Under the pieces are notes generated by a model, which was given only the letters and a program-made list of their open reading frames with translations, was not told the DNA's origin and searched no databases. A stretch of 54,372 bases of DNA from an uncultured Lachnospiraceae bacterium (lineage in GTDB: Bacteria > Bacillota > Clostridia > Lachnospirales > Lachnospiraceae). A program made the translations under genes and the position numbers. The stretch covers positions 1 through 54,372 of the forward strand of contig CANQGL010000008.1 in NCBI GenBank assembly GCA_947623185.1. Reading direction: 5' to 3'. This document shows positions 1 to 9,171 of the stretch, in pieces (positions within the stretch are counted from its first letter, which is position 1; each line of letters begins with the position of its first letter).

Positions 1-81
1 AACATCCATCTCGATGTTCTCTTCTCATTGCCGTCACATAATCACTTACTTTGCGTAAGATCCCTTTGCGGTAGTGGCGGC

Positions 82-174
82 TTATTTCTTTCCCTCGAAG
101 ATTGTGTAACACAATCCGACAAGGGTAACGATAAAGATACAAAACTGGAATAAATCCGGGTATGTAACATTCAT
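82..174 (-). CDS. Holin-like toxin peptide, 30 aa (Hol_Tox family)
   Basis: This is a tiny single-pass membrane peptide beginning MNVTYPDL and ending FEGKK, with a hydrophobic core at about residues 9-24. Short N-terminus, one membrane helix and a basic tail match the putative holin-like toxins of Firmicutes, which are usually considered type I toxins controlled by antisense RNA. The start is chosen because a strong ribosome site (AAAGGAGGG) sits directly upstream on the minus strand; a longer in-frame reading to 312 has no such signal. Downstream, the sequence AAATAAGCCGCCACT resembles the first arm of a terminator, but I do not find a clean second arm. Toxicity and antisense control are inferred from the family. 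Confidence 0.62.
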   Translation of the reverse strand: MNVTYPDLFQFCIFIVTLVGLCYTIFEGKK

Positions 175-541
175 CGGATCGCCCTCCTTTCTTTCGTACC
201 CAAAGGGCATGATATCCGGAGGGTTCGCCCCTCCGATATAATCAGAGGGCAGCCGCCTTAGCTCTGTGGTTTCCCATACCGATAATATAACACGTTTCCT
301 CAGCATGGGCAATCTATATTTTTTTCATCCTATGTCCGACTTTCAGAATCTTTGGAGCGCCAAGTTTTTCGGAAGCGTCTGCTTGTTATGAAAACAGGCT
401 CCTTTTTGCAGGATGGGGAACGCGGGAACGAAAGCGGAATGATATTTTGCATGAAGGCAGAATAATAATTTGCAAAAATATTGACAGAAACGTGAGGAGG
501 AGGATAAAATAATTTTCATATTGATTCGGCAGGCCGCGTCC

Positions 542-673
542 GTGCGAAGAAATGGTCTGTGCGAAGAAATGGTCCGTGCGAAGAAATGGTCTGTGCGAAG
601 AAATGGTCCGTGCGAAGAAATGGTCTGTATGAGGAAATGGTCTGTATGAAGAAACGGTCTGTATGAATAAACA
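542..673. repeat. 17-bp tandem repeat, about 7.8 copies
   Basis: Unit GTGCGAAGAAATGGTCT starts at 542, 559, 576, 593, 610, 627, 644 and (partly) 661. Copies 1-5 alternate T and C at the last base; copies 6-8 carry GTATGA instead of GTGCGA, so the array decays toward the downstream gene. Because 17 is not a multiple of three, long open frames on the minus strand across it are artefacts. The array ends about 20 bp before the start of the secreted protein and overlaps its ribosome-site region. The rest of the gene-free stretch 313-541 shows nothing else I can support. Confidence 0.95.
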
Positions 674-692
674 GAAGGAGTGAGTTGCAATA

Positions 693-2186
693 ATGAAATT
701 GAAAAAAGTGATCGCGGCCGTACTTGCAGCGGCTCTGATGGCAGCAAACATGTCTGTTACGGGATTTGCAGATACAGGCGCTCCGAAACTGACGTTTTTA
801 AGCGACGCGGCGGACGGCTTAAAACAGAGATCGAATCTGACCGTCACGGCGAACGGTTCCGGTCCCGCTGTAACGAGTTCGAGCGATTCCGATAAGGAGT
901 CCGGAAACGAGAGCAGTCCCGATGCTGACAGAGTCGTAGCGGCAGCGCCGGGCAAGATCGTCCTCCCTGAGACGCTGGGATTGGACGCAGATATGAAAAA
1001 AGCGTTTGAAGATCTGCTGAATTGGGACGTTTATCAAAATCTGGGATTAAAGAAAAATGCCGAAAAGTTCATCAAGCAGGAGCAGTATAAAAAAGAAATT
1101 GCCGGGCTCTTTCCGGATGCCGATAGGATAGAGGTTTCCATTGAGGTGGAGCTTAAGAAAGTCGTTCTGGAGGACGACGGCTACATTCAATACGTCCGGT
1201 ATTCCGCCGTTCCAAAGGTTTGCGGGTACAAAAGCGGTTCCCTGTTGGGCACGAGGAAACTTGACGACAGCTATTGGATCGGCGACGGGAACATGGTTCA
1301 GTTTCCGATCCCGGAGCGGTATATTGCCGAAGATGCCAGAGAAGGATCGTATTCGATCCGCGACGGAAAAAACCCATACTACGGTATTTCCGGTGACCAG
1401 ATGTATGGCTTTCTCGAGGATGACCATTTCGGTGAGGTCACCATTGTTCCTTCCAGATGGAGTTTTGTAGATGAAGAATATCTTCATACATCTCAGTTGG
1501 ACGAAGACCACTGGTCGAATTGGACGGGAATCAGCAACCTGCCAAAGGGAACGTCTGTCTGGGTGTCCTTTGACGGCTACCCGATCCACGAGATCGAGAA
1601 TCCGAGCCAAGAATATGTCGACTGCAAAATGAGCTCGGATGGCAAGTCCATGATCATTACCGGCAAAAAAGTTACAGATGGGGAAAGAAAAAAAATCTAT
1701 CTGATCCGCAAATTGAAAGATGGGCCGGATCTTAAGCTGACCTTCAGAGTTGCGGTGACCGATGCTCCTTACAGCAGCAGTTCTTCCTCCGACGGGGGCG
1801 GCAGCTACAGCGCGTCATCATCCGAACCCGAACCCTCCGGCGGCTGGGTAGCCGGTGAAAAGGGTTGGTGGTATCGTTTTAAGGACGGAACCTATCCGTC
1901 GAACGGCTGGAAGATGCTTGAGTGGCAGGGCAAGACCGGCTGGTACTACTTTGGCGCGGAAGGCTACATGGTATCCGGCTGGCTTACCGATGCGGACGGA
2001 AACCGGTACTTCCTGCACGATAAGCTGGACGGCACGCAGGGATACATGTACACTGGCTGGCATGAGATCGACGGAAAGTGGTACTACTTCAGCGAGACAG
2101 AGGGCGGTCCGCTCGGCTCCCTTCTTGTGAACACCACGACGCCCGACGGGTATTACGTCGGGGCGGACGGGGTATGGATCCCGTAA
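693..2186 (+). CDS. Secreted protein with C-terminal cell-wall/choline-binding-type repeats
   Basis: A typical signal peptide occupies residues 1 to about 27 (basic KLKKV, then a hydrophobic Ala-rich stretch, then VTGFADT). A Ser-rich spacer (residues ~60-80) leads into a central domain of about 270 residues that I do not recognise. A Ser/Gly/Pro linker near residues 365-385 precedes the C-terminus, which has aromatic repeats of the type GWWYRFKDG, TGWYYFGAEGYMVSGWL and GKWYYFSE, characteristic of CW_binding_1 (choline-binding-like) modules that anchor proteins to wall polymers. AGAAGGAG lies 12 bp before the ATG, slightly far. The gene stands alone between a tandem repeat and a terminator. 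The surface location is well supported; the activity is unknown. Confidence 0.85.
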   Translation: MKLKKVIAAVLAAALMAANMSVTGFADTGAPKLTFLSDAADGLKQRSNLTVTANGSGPAVTSSSDSDKESGNESSPDADRVVAAAPGKIVLPETLGLDADMKKAFEDLLNWDVYQNLGLKKNAEKFIKQEQYKKEIAGLFPDADRIEVSIEVELKKVVLEDDGYIQYVRYSAVPKVCGYKSGSLLGTRKLDDSYWIGDGNMVQFPIPERYIAEDAREGSYSIRDGKNPYYGISGDQMYGFLEDDHFGEVTIVPSRWSFVDEEYLHTSQLDEDHWSNWTGISNLPKGTSVWVSFDGYPIHEIENPSQEYVDCKMSSDGKSMIITGKKVTDGERKKIYLIRKLKDGPDLKLTFRVAVTDAPYSSSSSSDGGGSYSASSSEPEPSGGWVAGEKGWWYRFKDGTYPSNGWKMLEWQGKTGWYYFGAEGYMVSGWLTDADGNRYFLHDKLDGTQGYMYTGWHEIDGKWYYFSETEGGPLGSLLVNTTTPDGYYVGADGVWIP

Positions 2187-2250
2187 AATAGATCCGGACA
2201 GAAGCGGGTAAAGAGATACGCTGAAGTATGCTCAAAAAAATACGCAATGA

Positions 2251-2316
2251 AAAAAAGAGCTGCTGCAAAATAGATGTGAAACATATCACACCTGTGGAGC
2301 AGCGGCTCCTTTTTAT
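2251..2316 (+). terminator. Rho-independent terminator after the secreted protein
   Basis: GAGCTGCTGC (2257-2266) pairs with GCAGCGGCTC (2299-2308, one G-T pair), closed by an AT-rich loop and followed by CTTTTTAT. The A-run before the stem means it could also act for the convergent gene on the minus strand. Confidence 0.8.
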
Positions 2317-2377
2317 GCATGGCGGGGCATTTTGTGCCGCCCGCCTTGTGATAACGATGAAACAGGACTCAAACGTC

Positions 2378-3547
2378 CTAGCAAACGGTCTTCAGATAGA
2401 TCGCCAGTTCAAGCTCCAGGGCGATCAGAAGCCCCCGCTCGTCGATGCGGAAGCGGCAGTTATGGTGCGGCGCGGCCTCGTCAAGGTGGGCCGGATCGAT
2501 CATGCCCACATGGAAGAACCCGCCGGGCTTTTTGAGGAGATAATAGCTGAAATCCTCGCCGCCGAGCTTCGGCCCCGTGGAGCGGTGGGTATAGCCCATC
2601 TCCGTGATCGCCGAGTTGATCACTTCCATCGCGTCCGCGGTATTGATGGTCGCCGGATAGCCGACGACGGTCTTCACCTCGCAGGTGCAGCCGTACGCGG
2701 AGCAGAATCCCTCGCAGATCTTCTTTAACTGTTCAAAGACCATATCGGTCAGGCCGTTGTCGAATGTCCTTAAGTTGCCGCCCAGGACCACCTCGTCCGG
2801 GATAATGTTGGGATACTCGCCCCCGCGGATATAGGAGACGGTCAGGACCGCCTTTTCAAGCGGGCTGACTTTTTCGGCGAGGATCTGGTTGACGGCCGAG
2901 CCCAGCATACAGGCGACGGGGACCGGGTTGACCGCCTCGTGCGGGGAGCTGCCGTGGCCGCCCTTTCCGCGGACCTTGATCTCATAGACCCCGATGCAGG
3001 CGGAGTTGGCGCCCACGTTCGTGAGCATCTCGCCCAGGGGAGCGGCGGAGGAACAGTGGAGCCCGTAGATTCGGTCCACATCGTCCATGACGCCGTCCTC
3101 GCACAGGCCCTTGGCGCCGCCGGGAAGTTTTTCTTCCGCGCACTGGAAGATGAATTTTACGCGCCCCTTTACCAGCTCTCTGTGTTCCGCGAGGAGTTTG
3201 GCGAAGGTGAGCAGCACCGCGACGTGCGTGTCATGGCCGCAGGCGTGCATCACGCCCGGGACGGAGGAGCTGTAAGCAACTCCCGATTCCTCCTGAACGG
3301 GAAGCGCGTCGATGTCGGCGCGGAACGCGATGGTCGGACCGGGGTTCGGTCCCTCCAGGATGCCGACCGTGCTGGTCCCGTGTATGCCCTCCTGCAGCGG
3401 GATCCCGAGTTCGGCCAGCGTTTTCCGGATATAGGCGCTCGTCTCGTACTCCTCGAACGACAGCTCCGGGTGCTCATGGAGCCAGTGGAAGTGTTCCAGC
3501 ATCCCGGCCTCGTACGGCGCGGTCAGTTTTTTAACGGTTTCTTTCAT
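2378..3547 (-). CDS. M20 family amidohydrolase (N-acyl-amino-acid deacylase / hippurate-hydrolase type)
   Basis: The product is 389 aa, the usual length for the M20D amidohydrolases that remove acyl groups from N-acyl amino acids or related amides with a two-metal centre. Hallmarks are HEHPELSFEE near the N-terminus, AFRADIDALPVQE, the metal-binding MHACGHDTHVAVLL, FQCAEEKLPGGA (catalytic Glu pair), and a C-terminal LGGEDFSYY. The start is set at 3547 because AAAGGAAG lies just upstream; a longer in-frame reading to 3625 has no ribosome site and an unrelated N-terminus. It is a single-gene unit, divergent from ftsH. The substrate cannot be read from sequence. Confidence 0.9.
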   Translation of the reverse strand: MKETVKKLTAPYEAGMLEHFHWLHEHPELSFEEYETSAYIRKTLAELGIPLQEGIHGTSTVGILEGPNPGPTIAFRADIDALPVQEESGVAYSSSVPGVMHACGHDTHVAVLLTFAKLLAEHRELVKGRVKFIFQCAEEKLPGGAKGLCEDGVMDDVDRIYGLHCSSAAPLGEMLTNVGANSACIGVYEIKVRGKGGHGSSPHEAVNPVPVACMLGSAVNQILAEKVSPLEKAVLTVSYIRGGEYPNIIPDEVVLGGNLRTFDNGLTDMVFEQLKKICEGFCSAYGCTCEVKTVVGYPATINTADAMEVINSAITEMGYTHRSTGPKLGGEDFSYYLLKKPGGFFHVGMIDPAHLDEAAPHHNCRFRIDERGLLIALELELAIYLKTVC

Positions 3548-3615
3548 TGTCCGGTATTCTTCCTTTCTTTGTGTATTATTGAGATCCTGAATTATTGGAA
3601 TATTGGAATACCAGA

Positions 3616-3645
3616 AGTATATCATACCTGGGGCGGCCTTTTCAA
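3616..3645 (-). promoter_or_regulatory. Candidate promoter for the M20 amidohydrolase
   Basis: On the minus strand TTGAAA (3640-3645) is separated by 18 bp from TATACT (3616-3621), with TGA just before the -10 giving an extended -10 (TGATATACT). It lies about 70 bp before the start codon. Confidence 0.55.
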
Positions 3646-3680
3646 GGCGAATTTTTCAGACAAAACAACATGGAAAGTTC

Positions 3681-3709
3681 TTGATTTGCAGCGGTTTATC
3701 GGGTATAGT
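3681..3709 (+). promoter_or_regulatory. Candidate promoter for ftsH
   Basis: TTGATT (3681-3686), exactly 17 bp, then TATAGT (3704-3709), about 38 bp before the ftsH start. Confidence 0.6.
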
Positions 3710-3746
3710 AGAAACAATATGATCACGGCAACGGAGGAATGTGACA

Positions 3747-5561
3747 ATGAATGAAGTAAAACAGCCTAAAAGACCTCTTGTTTTTTATTACGGAATGGTC
3801 CTTTTGGTCCTTTTCCTTTTTAACTCCCTGGTCACGCCATGGATCGCGAAGAGACAGATCCGCGAGGTGGATTACGGCACCTTTATGACGATGACGGAAA
3901 ACCACGAGATCGGCCGGGTTGAGGTGCAGGATCACCAGATCCTGTTTACCGACCTGAATAACACCGCCGTCTACAAGACCGGACGCATGGACGATCCGGG
4001 GATGGTGGAACGGCTCCATGCGTCCGGGGCCGTGTTCTCTAGCGAGATCGTGGAACAGATGTCCCCGTTTTTGAGCATTTTCCTGAGCTGGGTGCTGCCG
4101 CTCCTGATCTTTGTGTTCATCGGCCAATACCTGTCGAAAAAGATGATGAACAAGATGGGCGGCCCCAACGCCATGATGTTCAACATGGGAAAGAGCAACG
4201 CCAAAGTCTATGTGAAATCGTCCGACGGGATCAGCTTCGCGGACGTGGAAGGCGTGGACGAGGCGGAGGAGAATCTTCAGGAGATCGTCGATTATCTCCA
4301 TAATCCGGAAAAGTACCGGGAGATCGGCGCCAACATGCCCAAGGGCGTTCTGCTGGTAGGCCCTCCCGGAACCGGTAAGACCATGCTCGCGAAGGCCGTG
4401 GCCGGCGAGTCGAACGTTCCGTTCTTCTCGATGTCCGGTTCGGAATTTGTGGAGATGTTCGTCGGGATGGGCGCTTCCAAGGTGCGCGACCTGTTCAAGC
4501 AGGCCAAGGAGAAAGCCCCCTGCATCGTATTCATCGACGAGATCGACGCCATCGGCCAGAAGCGCAACAGCGGAAATATCGGCGGAAACGATGAGCGGGA
4601 ACAGACCCTGAATCAACTGCTCACCGAGATGGACGGTTTTGAGGGAAACAGCGGCGTTATCATCCTGGCCGCGACCAACCGCCCAGAGGCGCTCGACCCC
4701 GCTCTGACCCGACCGGGCCGTTTCGACCGCCGGGTCCCGGTGGATCTGCCCGATCTTAAGGGCCGTGAGGCCATCCTGAAGGTACACGCCAAAAAGATCA
4801 GGATCTCCGACGACGTCGACTTCCTGGCCGTCGCCCGCATGGCGTCCGGAGCCTCCGGCGCGGAGCTGGCGAACATCGTCAACGAGGCGGCGCTGCGCGC
4901 CGTCCGCGACGGGCGCAAGTACGCGACGCAGTCCGACCTTGAGGAGAGCATTGAGGTCGTGATCGCCGGTTACCAGAAGAAGAACGCCATCCTCACCGAC
5001 CGCGAGAAGCAGGTCGTCGCCTACCACGAGATCGGACACGCGCTCGTGGCCGCGCGTCAGAGCAATTCCGCCCCGGTGCAGAAGATCACCATCGTTCCGA
5101 GGACGTCCGGCGCGCTGGGCTATACCATGCAGGTGGAGCAGGACAACCATTATCTGATGACGAAGGAGGAGATCGAGAACAAGATCGCCACCTATACCGG
5201 CGGACGCGCGGCCGAGGAGATCGTTTTCGGCAGCGTGACGACCGGAGCCGCCAACGACATCGAACAGGCTACCAAGCTGGCCCGCGCGATGGTGACCCGC
5301 TTCGGCATGAGCCGGGATTTCGACATGGTAGCCATGGAGACCGTGCAGAACCAGTATCTGGGCGGCGATACCTCGCTGACCTGCTCGGCGGAGACGCAGG
5401 CGAAGATCGATCTGGAAGTGGTGGAGCTGGTGAAGAAGCAGCATGAAAAGGCTGCCATGATCCTGACGGAGAACAGGGAAAAGCTGGACGAACTCGCCAG
5501 ATACCTGTATGAGAAGGAAACCATCACCGGCGAGGAGTTCATGCGGATCCTGAACGCGTGA
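3747..5561 (+). CDS. ftsH: ATP-dependent zinc metalloprotease FtsH
   Basis: A membrane-anchored AAA+ protease that degrades misfolded or short-lived membrane and regulatory proteins. There are two membrane helices (about residues 11-31 and 107-127) around a short external domain. The AAA module follows, with Walker A GPPGTGKT (205-212), Walker B VFIDEIDA, the second region of homology with [20 protein letters not shown], and the zinc-binding HEIGH (~427-431) of the M41 peptidase. At 604 aa it is a normal, slightly short family member. I use the ATG at 3747, nine bp after GGAGG; a GTG two codons upstream sits too close to that site. It is monocistronic, divergent from the amidohydrolase. Confidence 0.97.
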   Translation: MNEVKQPKRPLVFYYGMVLLVLFLFNSLVTPWIAKRQIREVDYGTFMTMTENHEIGRVEVQDHQILFTDLNNTAVYKTGRMDDPGMVERLHASGAVFSSEIVEQMSPFLSIFLSWVLPLLIFVFIGQYLSKKMMNKMGGPNAMMFNMGKSNAKVYVKSSDGISFADVEGVDEAEENLQEIVDYLHNPEKYREIGANMPKGVLLVGPPGTGKTMLAKAVAGESNVPFFSMSGSEFVEMFVGMGASKVRDLFKQAKEKAPCIVFIDEIDAIGQKRNSGNIGGNDEREQTLNQLLTEMDGFEGNSGVIILAATNRPEALDPALTRPGRFDRRVPVDLPDLKGREAILKVHAKKIRISDDVDFLAVARMASGASGAELANIVNEAALRAVRDGRKYATQSDLEESIEVVIAGYQKKNAILTDREKQVVAYHEIGHALVAARQSNSAPVQKITIVPRTSGALGYTMQVEQDNHYLMTKEEIENKIATYTGGRAAEEIVFGSVTTGAANDIEQATKLARAMVTRFGMSRDFDMVAMETVQNQYLGGDTSLTCSAETQAKIDLEVVELVKKQHEKAAMILTENREKLDELARYLYEKETITGEEFMRILNA

Positions 5562-5651
5562 CGGCCATACACGGCCGCCGCGCCCGAAAAATGCGCAAAA
5601 GCGCGCAGTTAAAAACTTTATAGAAATTTTCCATTTTTTTCTCCGGTTCTG

Positions 5652-5660
5652 TGCTATACT
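5652..5660 (+). promoter_or_regulatory. Extended -10 promoter for the lipid kinase-ispF-cysS operon
   Basis: TGCTATACT (extended -10) about 75 bp before the lipid kinase start; the region 17 bp upstream is T-rich without a good -35 box. The same nine bases recur before rnfC and, on the other strand, before arcC. Confidence 0.6.
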
Positions 5661-5734
5661 ATAAAATAGGCGGATTTTTGAGAAGGATCGCGGCACGTTC
5701 GGATAAGTGCCGATCGTCATGAGCGGAGGTTTCC

Positions 5735-6664
5735 ATGTATCAGTTTATCGTCAATCCCAGCGCGGGAGCGGGCCGGGGTTATCGGATATGGAAAAAACTG
5801 GAACAGCAGCTTGAGAATGACAGTCGGGAATATCAGGTTTTTTTCACGGAGAATCTGGGCGACGCGGCGGAGATCGCGCGCCGTCTGACCGCGGACCGGT
5901 CGGATGCGAAGATCATCGTCGTGGTCGGCGGAGAAGGGACCTATAATGAAGTCCTGAACGGCGTTTCGTTTAAGGGAACGCTGACGTTCGGCTATGTGCC
6001 GGCGGGGTTCCGCAACGCCCTCTCGAAGGGTTTTCAGTCCTACTGGAGAGTGAAGCGGCAGATCCGCAGGATCCTCCAGCCGAAATATTACCGCCTTCTG
6101 GACTACGGCGTGATCACGAGCGGGGGCGACCAGATCTTTACGAGGCGGTTCGCGGGCCGCTGCGGGATCGGGCTGGACGCGGCGATCTGCCACGATCTTC
6201 TGACCTGTCCGGTCAAGAACCAGATGGGCCGGATCCGCATGATGCGGGTGCTGAACTTTGTCCTGGGGCTCAAGCAGCTCGTTTTTGCCAAACCCACCAA
6301 AGGATATATCCTTCTTGACGGTTCCAAGAAGGTGGAATTCAATCACATTTATTTCATGTCCTTCCTGATCCACAGGGAGGAAGGAAAGAAGAAAAAAGTG
6401 CCGGAGAACGCGGAGATCGACGACGGAAAGATGACGGTCTACGTCGCGAGCACCTCCAGCAGGCGGAAGATGATCCCGATCCTGATGGACGTGATCATGG
6501 GGATCCGCAAGAAAGAGCGGGGCGTGCGCGTGTTTGAGTGCCGGGAGGCGTCGGTCCATCTGAACCGGCCCCAGGCGGTCCATGTGGATGGCGAGAGCTG
6601 TCAGTGCCAGCAGGACATCGAGATCCGGTGCATCCCGAAACGGATCCGCATGATCGGCATGTAA
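5735..6664 (+). CDS. Diacylglycerol kinase-family lipid kinase (YegS/BmrU type)
   Basis: The N-terminus VNPSAGAGRG is the conserved first nucleotide-contacting strand of the DAGK catalytic domain, and VVVGGEGTYNEVLNG is the GGDGT motif with Glu in place of Asp, a tolerated variant. Length 309 aa is standard for bacterial soluble lipid kinases that phosphorylate diacylglycerol or related lipids at the membrane surface. GAGCGGAGG precedes the ATG. It heads a tight rightward gene set, ending 12 bp before ispF, probably driven by the extended -10 at 5652. The family is clear; the lipid substrate is not. Confidence 0.88.
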   Translation: MYQFIVNPSAGAGRGYRIWKKLEQQLENDSREYQVFFTENLGDAAEIARRLTADRSDAKIIVVVGGEGTYNEVLNGVSFKGTLTFGYVPAGFRNALSKGFQSYWRVKRQIRRILQPKYYRLLDYGVITSGGDQIFTRRFAGRCGIGLDAAICHDLLTCPVKNQMGRIRMMRVLNFVLGLKQLVFAKPTKGYILLDGSKKVEFNHIYFMSFLIHREEGKKKKVPENAEIDDGKMTVYVASTSSRRKMIPILMDVIMGIRKKERGVRVFECREASVHLNRPQAVHVDGESCQCQQDIEIRCIPKRIRMIGM

Positions 6665-6676
6665 AAGGGGGAACCT

Positions 6677-7219
6677 ATGAGAATCGGACAGGGCTATGAT
6701 GTACACAGGCTGTGCGAGGGAAGAGATCTGATCCTCGGCGGGGTCCGGATCCCGTATGAACGCGGGCTCCTCGGCCATTCGGACGCCGACGTCCTGATCC
6801 ATGCCGTGATGGACGCGCTTTTGGGCGCCGCGGCGCTGGGGGACATCGGCCAGCACTTCCCGGACACGGATGAGCAGTATAAAGGTATTTCAAGCATTGA
6901 GCTTTTAAAGAGAGTCGGCGGTATCCTCGCCGAAAACGGCTTTCTGATCGAGAATATCGACTCGACGATCGTCGCGCAGCGGCCGAAGCTGGCGGCTTAC
7001 CGTCCCCAGATGGCGGCCAACATCGCGGAGGCGCTGGGGATCGAACCGGACCGGGTCAGCGTGAAGGCGACGACCGAGGAGGGACTGGGCTTTACCGGAA
7101 GCGGAGAGGGGATCGCCGCGCAGGCGGTCGCTCTTTTGTCGACCGTGGCGGACTATGACCGTGAGGACCGTATGACTGGGAGTGCCTGCGGGGGCTGTCC
7201 GGGCTGTCGGGGCTTATAG
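6677..7219 (+). CDS. ispF: 2-C-methyl-D-erythritol 2,4-cyclodiphosphate synthase
   Basis: This enzyme catalyses the fifth step of the MEP isoprenoid pathway, cyclising CDP-ME 2-phosphate with release of CMP. The metal ligands are visible as D8-V-H10 in [10 protein letters not shown] and H42 in the segment starting [32 protein letters not shown] and GEGIAAQAV are family signatures. The core ends near residue 156; about 24 extra residues follow, ending in Cys/Gly-rich [13 protein letters not shown]. The typical protein is about 155-160 aa, so this tail is unusual. AAAGGGGG gives the ribosome site. Confidence 0.96.
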   Translation: MRIGQGYDVHRLCEGRDLILGGVRIPYERGLLGHSDADVLIHAVMDALLGAAALGDIGQHFPDTDEQYKGISSIELLKRVGGILAENGFLIENIDSTIVAQRPKLAAYRPQMAANIAEALGIEPDRVSVKATTEEGLGFTGSGEGIAAQAVALLSTVADYDREDRMTGSACGGCPGCRGL

Positions 7220-7270
7220 AGAAGCGGAAAGACGAAGATCCGGATAACCGGCAGAAAGGGAGATTATTTT

Positions 7271-8680
7271 ATGAAGATTTACAATACACTTTCCAGAATG
7301 AAGGAAGAGTTTGTTCCGGTGGAACCGGGCAAGGTCAGGATGTACGTCTGCGGCCCGACGGTCTACAACTTTATCCACATCGGGAACGCGCGTCCGATGA
7401 TCGTGTTCGACACGGTGCGCCGCTATTTTGAATACAAGGGCTACGAGGTGAACTACGTCTCGAACTTTACGGACGTGGACGACAAGATCATCAAAAAAGC
7501 GATCGAGGAGGGCGTCGACGCCGATACGGTCGCCAAACGTTACATCGAAGAGTGCAAAAAGGACATGGCCGGGATGAACGTGAAACCGGCCACGAAGCAT
7601 CCGCTGGCGACCGAGGAGATCTGCGGGATGCTGGATATGATCTCGACGCTGATCGAAAAGGGCTACGCGTACGTCGCCAAGGACGGAACGGTCTACTTCC
7701 GCGTGAGCCGGTTCAAGGATTACGGCAAACTGTCGCATAAAAACCTTGACGATCTGCAGTCCGGTTTCCGCGAGATCAAGGTGACGGGCGAGGAGGACAA
7801 GGAGAACGCCAACGACTTCGTGCTCTGGAAGCCGAAGAAAGAGGGAGAGCCGTACTGGGAGTCCCCGTGGTGCGAGGGCCGTCCCGGCTGGCACATCGAG
7901 TGCTCGGTGATGGCGAAGCGCTATCTGGGCGACGAGATCGATATCCACGCGGGCGGCGAGGACCTGATCTTCCCGCACCATGAGAACGAGATCGCCCAGA
8001 GCGAGGCGGCCAACGGAAAGACCTTTGCGAAATACTGGATGCACAACGCGTTCTTAAATATCGACAATAAGAAGATGTCGAAGTCGCTCGGCAATTTCTT
8101 TACGGTGCGCGAGATCAGCGAGAAATACGATCTCCAGGTCCTCCGTTTCTTCATGCTGAGCGCGCATTACCGCAGTCCGCTCAATTTCAGCGCGGAGCTG
8201 ATGGAGGCGTCGAAGAACGGCCTCGACCGTATCATCACGGGCATGGAGAAGCTGCGCGAGCTGGCGGAAAAGACGTCCGGCGATAAGATGATGCCGGAGG
8301 AGCTTGAGAATAAAAAGACGGCGGAGGGCCTGATCGAAAAATACGAGGCCGCGATGGACGACGATTTCAACACGGCCGACGCGATCTCGGCGATCTTCGA
8401 GCTCGTGAAGCTGAGCAACTCCACCGCCAGTGAGGAGAGCTCGAAGGATTATGTGACCTGGATGCGCGACGAGATCCAGAAGCTCTGCGACGTGATGGGC
8501 ATCATCACCGAGCGGAAGAAAGAGGTCCTGGACTCCGAGATCGAGGATATGATCGCGAAACGTCAGGCGGCGAGAAAGGAAAAGAATTTCGCGCTTGCCG
8601 ACGAGATCCGCGCGAAACTGCTCGACATGGGGATCATCCTTGAGGATACGAGAGAGGGCGTAAAATGGAGACGGGCCTGA
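7271..8680 (+). CDS. cysS: Cysteine--tRNA ligase
   Basis: Class I aminoacyl-tRNA synthetase charging tRNA-Cys. MYVCGPTVYN near the start carries the zinc-binding Cys. HIGNARP (about residues 36-42) is the HIGH signature. Zinc-associated residues are in GWHIECSVM and HHENEIAQSEA, and KMSKSLGNF (~268) is the KMSKS loop. Length 469 aa is normal. GAAAGGGAG precedes the ATG. The gene overlaps the start of mrnC by 16 bp, the arrangement common in Firmicutes, which suggests cotranscription and coupled translation. Confidence 0.98.
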   Translation: MKIYNTLSRMKEEFVPVEPGKVRMYVCGPTVYNFIHIGNARPMIVFDTVRRYFEYKGYEVNYVSNFTDVDDKIIKKAIEEGVDADTVAKRYIEECKKDMAGMNVKPATKHPLATEEICGMLDMISTLIEKGYAYVAKDGTVYFRVSRFKDYGKLSHKNLDDLQSGFREIKVTGEEDKENANDFVLWKPKKEGEPYWESPWCEGRPGWHIECSVMAKRYLGDEIDIHAGGEDLIFPHHENEIAQSEAANGKTFAKYWMHNAFLNIDNKKMSKSLGNFFTVREISEKYDLQVLRFFMLSAHYRSPLNFSAELMEASKNGLDRIITGMEKLRELAEKTSGDKMMPEELENKKTAEGLIEKYEAAMDDDFNTADAISAIFELVKLSNSTASEESSKDYVTWMRDEIQKLCDVMGIITERKKEVLDSEIEDMIAKRQAARKEKNFALADEIRAKLLDMGIILEDTREGVKWRRA

Positions 8681-9171
8681 ACGCGGGGAAAGACCCGGAC
8701 GCCGCGGATAACGCGCGGATGCCGGACGGGACCGGGGAAAACGGCGGCGCGGCGGACAGGGCGCGGCAGTATTCCCCGCTGGTGCTGGCCTATCTGGGCG
8801 ATGCGGTGTACGAGCTCATGATCCGCACGCGCGTGGTGAGCGGCGGGAACGCCCCGGTCAAGAGTTTACATAAAACAAGCTCCGGCCTGGTGAAGGCAGA
8901 GACGCAGGCCAGGCTCATCGCCGCAATCGAACCGGAACTGACGGAGACGGAGCGGGCGGTCTATAAGCGCGGCCGGAACGCCAAAGCGGCCTCGGTGGCG
9001 AAACACGCGACGGTCCGCGATTACCGCGTGGCGACGGGTTTCGAGGCGCTGGCCGGTTATCTGTACCTGTCCGGACAGTACGAAAGGCTCACGGAGCTGG
9101 TGGATCTGGGGATCGGACGGCTTGACGGCGCGGACGGCGGACAGACGGGAGAAGAGACGAATGAGGCATGA
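8665..9171 (+). CDS. mrnC: Mini-ribonuclease 3
   Basis: An RNase III catalytic domain without the dsRNA-binding domain, which matures 23S rRNA ends in Firmicutes. YSPLVLAYLGDAVYELMIR is the diagnostic RNase III signature with the catalytic acidic cluster, and RGRNAKAASVAKHATVRDYRVATGFEALAGYLYL matches the rest of the fold. The N-terminal ~30 residues are a low-complexity Gly/Asp/Ala extension, so an internal start is possible, but GAGAGGG lies well before the ATG at 8665. It sits between cysS and the 23S rRNA methyltransferase rlmB, overlapping both. Confidence 0.92.
   Translation: METGLNAGKDPDAADNARMPDGTGENGGAADRARQYSPLVLAYLGDAVYELMIRTRVVSGGNAPVKSLHKTSSGLVKAETQARLIAAIEPELTETERAVYKRGRNAKAASVAKHATVRDYRVATGFEALAGYLYLSGQYERLTELVDLGIGRLDGADGGQTGEETNEA

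Noticed and set aside
542-673. CRISPR array
   Set aside because: The units are contiguous with no spacers, only 17 bp, and there are no cas genes nearby.
343-955. Long open frames on the minus strand across the 17-bp repeat and the secreted protein start
   Set aside because: They consist of the 17-bp repeat read in rotating frames (SSHRPFLRTD-like) and have no ribosome site; the plus-strand secreted protein explains the region.
3723-5720. A 665-aa open frame opposite ftsH
   Set aside because: It is the antisense shadow of a highly conserved GC-rich gene with strong codon bias; no start signals and no family similarity.
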